DNA of 64,000 nt from Strigamia acuminata (lineage: Eukaryota; Arthropoda; Chilopoda; Geophilomorpha; Linotaeniidae), in contig OX442314.1 in NCBI GenBank assembly GCA_949358305.1, positions 54,135,369-54,199,368 on the forward strand. Direction: 5' to 3'. The notes beneath the pieces are model-generated. The model saw only the letters and a list, made by a program, of their open reading frames with translations, was not told the origin of the DNA and ran no database searches. The stretch's first letter is position 1; each line of letters starts with the position of its first letter. Of the stretch, positions 59,381 to 64,000 are shown piece by piece. The translations under genes were made by a program, and so were the position numbers.

Positions 59381-61237
59381 CAGTGACTCAAAAAATTGTT
59401 CACATGTTTGTAATAGTATCTTTTATTGGCAAAAAAAGATTTATAATGATTTCTCAGAAAGAAAATATTTTAAATTTTAACACAAATAGCTCATGATCTT
59501 AATAATTTTTAAAAATTTTAAAAAACAAAAAAGATATGACAGAAAAAGCATCGTTCTTTCATGTGAACAATTTTTTTGCTACTCCAATGTGATTGATTTT
59601 TGGTGTTGGAATCACAGTTATTGTGCAAGTATATTCGAAATTGGGGTTATATAACAACATTATGTATAATAGCTTTCTTTTAAACATTAGAAATCATCAT
59701 GTGCCCTCTCTCATTGGAAAAAAGACAAAATGTTCTAGCATTAGTTGAAAAAGGGATTTCTGTTCGAAAAATTGCTGCAGAAGTCGGAGTTAGCATTGGA
59801 TGTGTGTTTAAAAATCGCAAAACATATGTTTTAAAGGCAGAAAAACCAAAATTAGGTCGCTCAAAAATTCTAACAGCCACACAGGAGCGAAACATTGTTA
59901 GGGCAGTTACATCAGTGCACCTAGATACAGCTGTAGGAATGCAAATTGATCTTGCTAAACATCATACAACTGTTGTTAGTGCTCAAACTGTACGAAATGT
60001 GCTAAAGAGAAATGGATTAAAGTCATCACTCAATGTTAAAAAGCCCTTATTAACAGCTCGGCATAAACGCCTCAGAATGGAATTTGCCCAAAAGTACAAA
60101 GACTGGACAATATACGATTGGAGAAGGGTTATTTTCTCAGATGAAACAAAGATTAACCGTTTAGGAAGTGATGGGTGCAAATGGTGCTGGAAAAAACAAA
60201 AATCAGCATTACAATTGCACCAGATGATCCCAACAGTAAAACATGGAGGTGGTTTCTTAATGATTTTGTGAAAATCGGATGATTTTACGTGTGAATTAAT
60301 TAATATTTTTAGTTACTCATTTTGATGTCCTTTAATGTAATAATTTGTTATTGAATTTTCCATTTTTATATTTCAATTGTATTAATTTGAAGTTATGAAT
60401 TTTCCATTATTATTTCATTTCTTATTTTTTAAGTGTTGACCTGTTTGTATATTTGACCAAGATCTTTACCCCCAACGTTAATCCAGTAATTGGTGGGTCT
60501 TCCCTAGTTTGTGAGCACCTGTTTCATTGGAGCTCAAAGTCAGGCACAAATTCTCTTACCCATTTTTCTTTTGTTTTAAATAGAATAAAATAGTGTACTT
60601 TTGCTTCTCAAGACGTGTGTTGTGTTTTTTCTTTGCTCTGACGCCATCTTTGATTTTCATCATTCTTTTCAAACTGATACATCACATTTGTATCCAGGAC
60701 TTTAGAATTTGGGTTTCATTATTTTACTCGAAATTTAACAGATTTGGAGATGCATAACTGCGAATGGAACAGGAAATCTTGTTTGTATTGATGGAATAAT
60801 GAATGCAGAATTGCACTATTCTTAAAGAAGATTTGATGGGAACATTAAAATACTACAAGCTTAAAACGAAAGATGTAGTGTTTCAACATGACAATTGAAA
60901 GGAGAATTGAAAAGGTTTAGGACACAATAAGTAAAGGCACATGTCTAAAGTTAATTGACAGTATGTCCCAACATATTTCTGAAGTTCTTAAGGCAAAAGG
61001 AGGTCATACAGGACATTAAAATCCATGAAAGTTCCATGGCAAAATAATTGTTCACATGAAAGAACGATGCTTTATCGGTCATATCTTTTTTGTTTTTTGA
61101 ATTTTTAAAAATTATTAAGATAATGAGCTATTTGTGTTAAAATTTAAAATATTTTCTTTCTGAGAAATCATTATAAATCTTTTTTTTGCCAATTAAAGAT
61201 ACTATCACAAACATGTGAACAATTTTTTGAGTCACTG
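59381..61237 (+). mobile_element. Tc1-like transposon with nested solo LTR, second copy
   Basis: Counterpart of 2212-4068. The broken transposase is at 59699-61019 and the solo LTR at 60267-60740, with the same GATTT duplication. All lesions are shared with the first copy, so they predate the duplication or reflect one locus assembled twice. Confidence 0.9.
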
Positions 61238-61276
61238 TATATAAGTTATGTGCGTATTAAAATTTCAATTGCTTAC

Positions 61277-62084
61277 TTTCCACCACTTGTCATTCTCGCC
61301 TACCACCTCTTCGACGTATATTCCATCATTAATATCTGTAGAGTCCTTCCACAATTGGACCGGATTGTTTGCGTATGGAGATTTATGGTGAAGTAAATCA
61401 ATGAGTTGGTAATTAGAGCAATCCGTACTGAGCTTTCTTTTTAATTCATTTTTAGCTTTATATATTTTTTCACTGTCTGGACAACTCGCAACGAGTGGAT
61501 AGTGGATAATGTCATCTCTTGCTAGACTAACAGTTTTGACGAGTGGAAAATCCAAATAAGTGATAACTTGACTGCAAACATTATAAACCGACATGACGAT
61601 CAAAATTAGGAAAACCAAGTTTTTCAGTTTCTGCTGGCGGAAGGTTTTTTTTTCTGACTTCTGTATTTTTTCAAGAACCGTCTGAATTATGTGTTTCAAC
61701 CTGGAATTTGCCTTTGTCATTTTACTGAACTTCATAAAGGGCACTTTGCAGCCGTGAGCAAATATTTGGACGAGCGTTAAACAAGACATTCCGAAATAGA
61801 GTCCAATGTTTCCACCAATGTCGCACAGTAAAGAGATTATGTCGTACGAAATACGTTCTTGCAATGTTCGGACATGATTGTTGACAATGATAACTTCGAG
61901 CGCATACTGAGAACTATACAATTCTTCATATCTTATGCTAAGTGTTGTTACATCGCATAAATCGGCACATTTGCAATGTTTTCTTAGTTTTTCTGAATCG
62001 GCAAATTGTAACAGAATTTGGAATTGCTGTCTTAGGTGAGTGTCATTGCATTTTGGTAGGTTTGTTGTTTCATAAAAGGGAGAG
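61277..62084 (-). CDS. DEG/ENaC TM2-TM1 exon, second copy
   Basis: Counterpart of 4108-4915 with the same splice sites and translation. If the duplication is real, it places a TM2-TM1 exon both upstream and downstream (in gene orientation) of the exon-1 region at 31.8 kb. That arrangement could generate tandem channel units. Confidence 0.75.
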
Positions 62085-63050
62085 CTAAAAAAATAAAATG
62101 AGTTACATTGTGTTTGATTATTGTTAAGTATATACAAACATGGATTTCATGAACCATTAACTGTAGTCGAAAAGTCAGTTAAAATTTACAGTTAACCTTT
62201 TACTACACTGTAACAGCTGTGTGCTTGCTGACTGATACTGAAAGCAGAATAAAGCAGACTGCTACCTGCCAAAAGAGGAGACAAGCTACTGCACACCCAA
62301 TTCTGTTTTTACACGATTTTGACAACACAGGTGTAGAAATGACAGAGAACTGTTTTGGATTTATGGGCCCTTTCATTCAATATCTAAGTGTCATTGTGTC
62401 ATGACTTTTCCTATTGCTGTGACGCATTTGCATCCAAACACACCTGGTTGAATAACCATGTGGACAACGTGGTCGGTTTGTCAGAGATCCAACTTATGTT
62501 AAACCATTTTAAGGCTACTTTTGCACCATTCTACTTGCACTTGCTGCAGGTGACTCTTTAGAACCAGGAACTCCTCCTGGCCTACTGACGAGTGTACCAA
62601 GTGGGTCATTTTGGAACTGTTGTCTGTCACTTGGGAACCGGTCGCAAAATAATCTCACAGGTCTTAATCTATCTGAGGGAATGAGTTGTTATAACACGTG
62701 TACCTGCACTTAATTTTCTTCCGGATACAAGGACTCAAGCAGCCAATTAAATTGTCATTGCAAGGATTTCGTTTTGTGCTGATGAAGTTATACTGTAACA
62801 GAAATTTAGATTCTGAATGTTAATAGAATTGAAATATAAGGAGAATTTAAACATTAATAAATATTCATCATCCGGAGTCTGTCTGTCTATCCGACCTCTG
62901 TCTCCTTTGAAACTGATAGACGGATTTCAAGTTTGAAATGTGCAGTCGACTGCTCTTGATGGGTCGGGCCACAGGATTGGGCTACATTGGGTCAATGAAA
63001 CCCAAACGAGGGCGACCAACGAAGGCGGAAGCTGTTGAAAAACACCAGGA

Positions 63051-63988
63051 ACCGACACAAATGACACTAAAATTCCTTGGATTTCCACTAAAAAAAACTA
63101 ACTCTCTCATTTACTGAATTTTCCACTAACGCTCCTTTTTTGTTCCACTAAATTTAAACACTAAAAAAAAACTAAATTTCCCACTACTGAGTTTAGCCCA
63201 CTATAAAAAACTAAGTACATCCACTATTTCTACTAATTTTTTTATTACAAAAGGAAGGCCTTCCTGGCTTTCGATGGTCTATCTCGCTTCCTTTTCTCGC
63301 CCAAAGGCACGTTCTACTTAGGTACTGCTCAATAATAGGACAAGAACAAGTTCCCTCATCCCAACAAGACCTCTTCATGGCCACGCGGATGTCCACGACG
63401 ACACACCACCCTCGTTCGCTCCCCGATAATCCACGGCGTGGTCGCTAGACTTCCCAATTGCTGCAGCGCCTTGCGGAGCTTCCAACAATTGGGGAGTCCG
63501 CCGGCTCATCGGGGAGCGGCAGGAGTCAACAAACGAGGGTGGTGTGTCGTCGTGGACATTCGCGTGGCCATAGTCGTCCATGAAGATGTTGCAGCTGGCG
63601 AGGGGCCCCGAGGTCTTGTTGGGACTGGGTCCCGACACGTGACTAGAACTGGGGACTAGGACTCGGGCCTTGGCGGGGACTCGGTTGCGAGAGCGGGCGA
63701 CTGTTGGGGCGCTCTTAGACCATGCGGGGAAAGGGTTGGTCGTCCTCAACGTTAGCCAAACGTTCGCACAGCTGCAGCACAAAAAAAAACAAAAAAAAAA
63801 CATAGAAGTAGTAGTGGTAACAATAGATTTTTTTTCCCAAATTTAATTTTAGTGGAAAATTTAGTTTTTTTTTATTATTAAAATTAGTGGAGCAAAAAAG
63901 GAGCGTTAGTGGAAAATTCAGTAATTAGCGAGTTAATTTATTTAAAGTGGAAATCGGAGGACATTTAGTGGATCAATAAATGGGACCC
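63051..63988. mobile_element. MULE-like MITE, second copy of copy 1
   Basis: Counterpart of 5882-6819 with the same internal hairpin (63379-63569). Confidence 0.75.
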
Positions 63989-64000
63989 ATGGGACTCCAA

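Larger units (their letters stand above)
57170..64000. repeat. Right copy of the 57,169-bp-spaced duplication
   Basis: Same content as 1-6831 in the same orientation, truncated by the window end inside the gypsy RT gene. Confidence 0.95.

Overview
The window is eukaryotic, metazoan and probably arthropod. It has spliced exons of a DEG/ENaC-type sodium channel, Tc1/mariner, MULE-like and hAT-like DNA transposons, several Ty3/gypsy LTR retrotransposons, and a degenerate CCTAA/CCTGA tract resembling the arthropod TTAGG telomere repeat. No bacterial signal was seen. Almost everything is mobile or repetitive DNA. The only host gene I can support is the minus-strand channel gene, whose exons lie at 31836-31180, 12311-12186 and 4915-4108 with transposons filling the introns.

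Layout: 1-6831 is repeated with a constant offset of 57169 at 57170-64000. It carries gypsy pol relics, two small foldback elements, a Tc1 element split by a solo LTR, a channel exon, and a MULE-like MITE with a long hairpin. 6820-11995 is a decayed minus-strand gypsy element. 12.2-14.3 kb holds a channel exon, a 20-bp minisatellite and a second MULE-like MITE with a 9-bp target duplication. 14.5-17.25 kb is an older element that received a 1.87-kb solo LTR, itself carrying a MITE. 17253-30752 is a complete, apparently young 13.5-kb gypsy element (AGCT target duplication, seemingly identical 1016-bp LTRs, intact gag, pol and a third ORF). 31-33.5 kb has the first channel exons and a short tandem repeat. 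33659-38446 is a smaller gypsy element with 171-172 bp LTRs, inserted in a hAT-like MITE. 38.7-39.5 kb is a foldback element. 40559-41408 is a truncated copy of the large element's LTR. 41.4-57.17 kb is a complex satellite field.

The 13.5-kb element is the most complete system here. Its Gag has an SR/RE-rich region and a zinc knuckle. The gag-pol junction has two in-frame A AAA AAC heptamers followed by a 10-bp stem, predicting -1 frameshifting into pol. Downstream of pol, a 30-codon leader exon and an 848-bp AT-rich intron join in frame to a 921-codon ORF of unknown function, in the position where env usually sits but without membrane features.

The satellite field alternates a GC-rich, hairpin-forming 53-bp repeat built on CCGTTAACGG with AT-rich blocks flanked by about 109-bp terminal inverted repeats. 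Successive blocks contain three, two and one copies of a 1015-bp repeat. The GC-rich part has its own 832-bp higher-order period and about 12 copies of a 102-bp module where the satellite changes polarity. The exact 57-kb direct duplication abutting this satellite could be a recent tandem duplication, a linearised circle or an assembly artefact; the sequence alone cannot decide.
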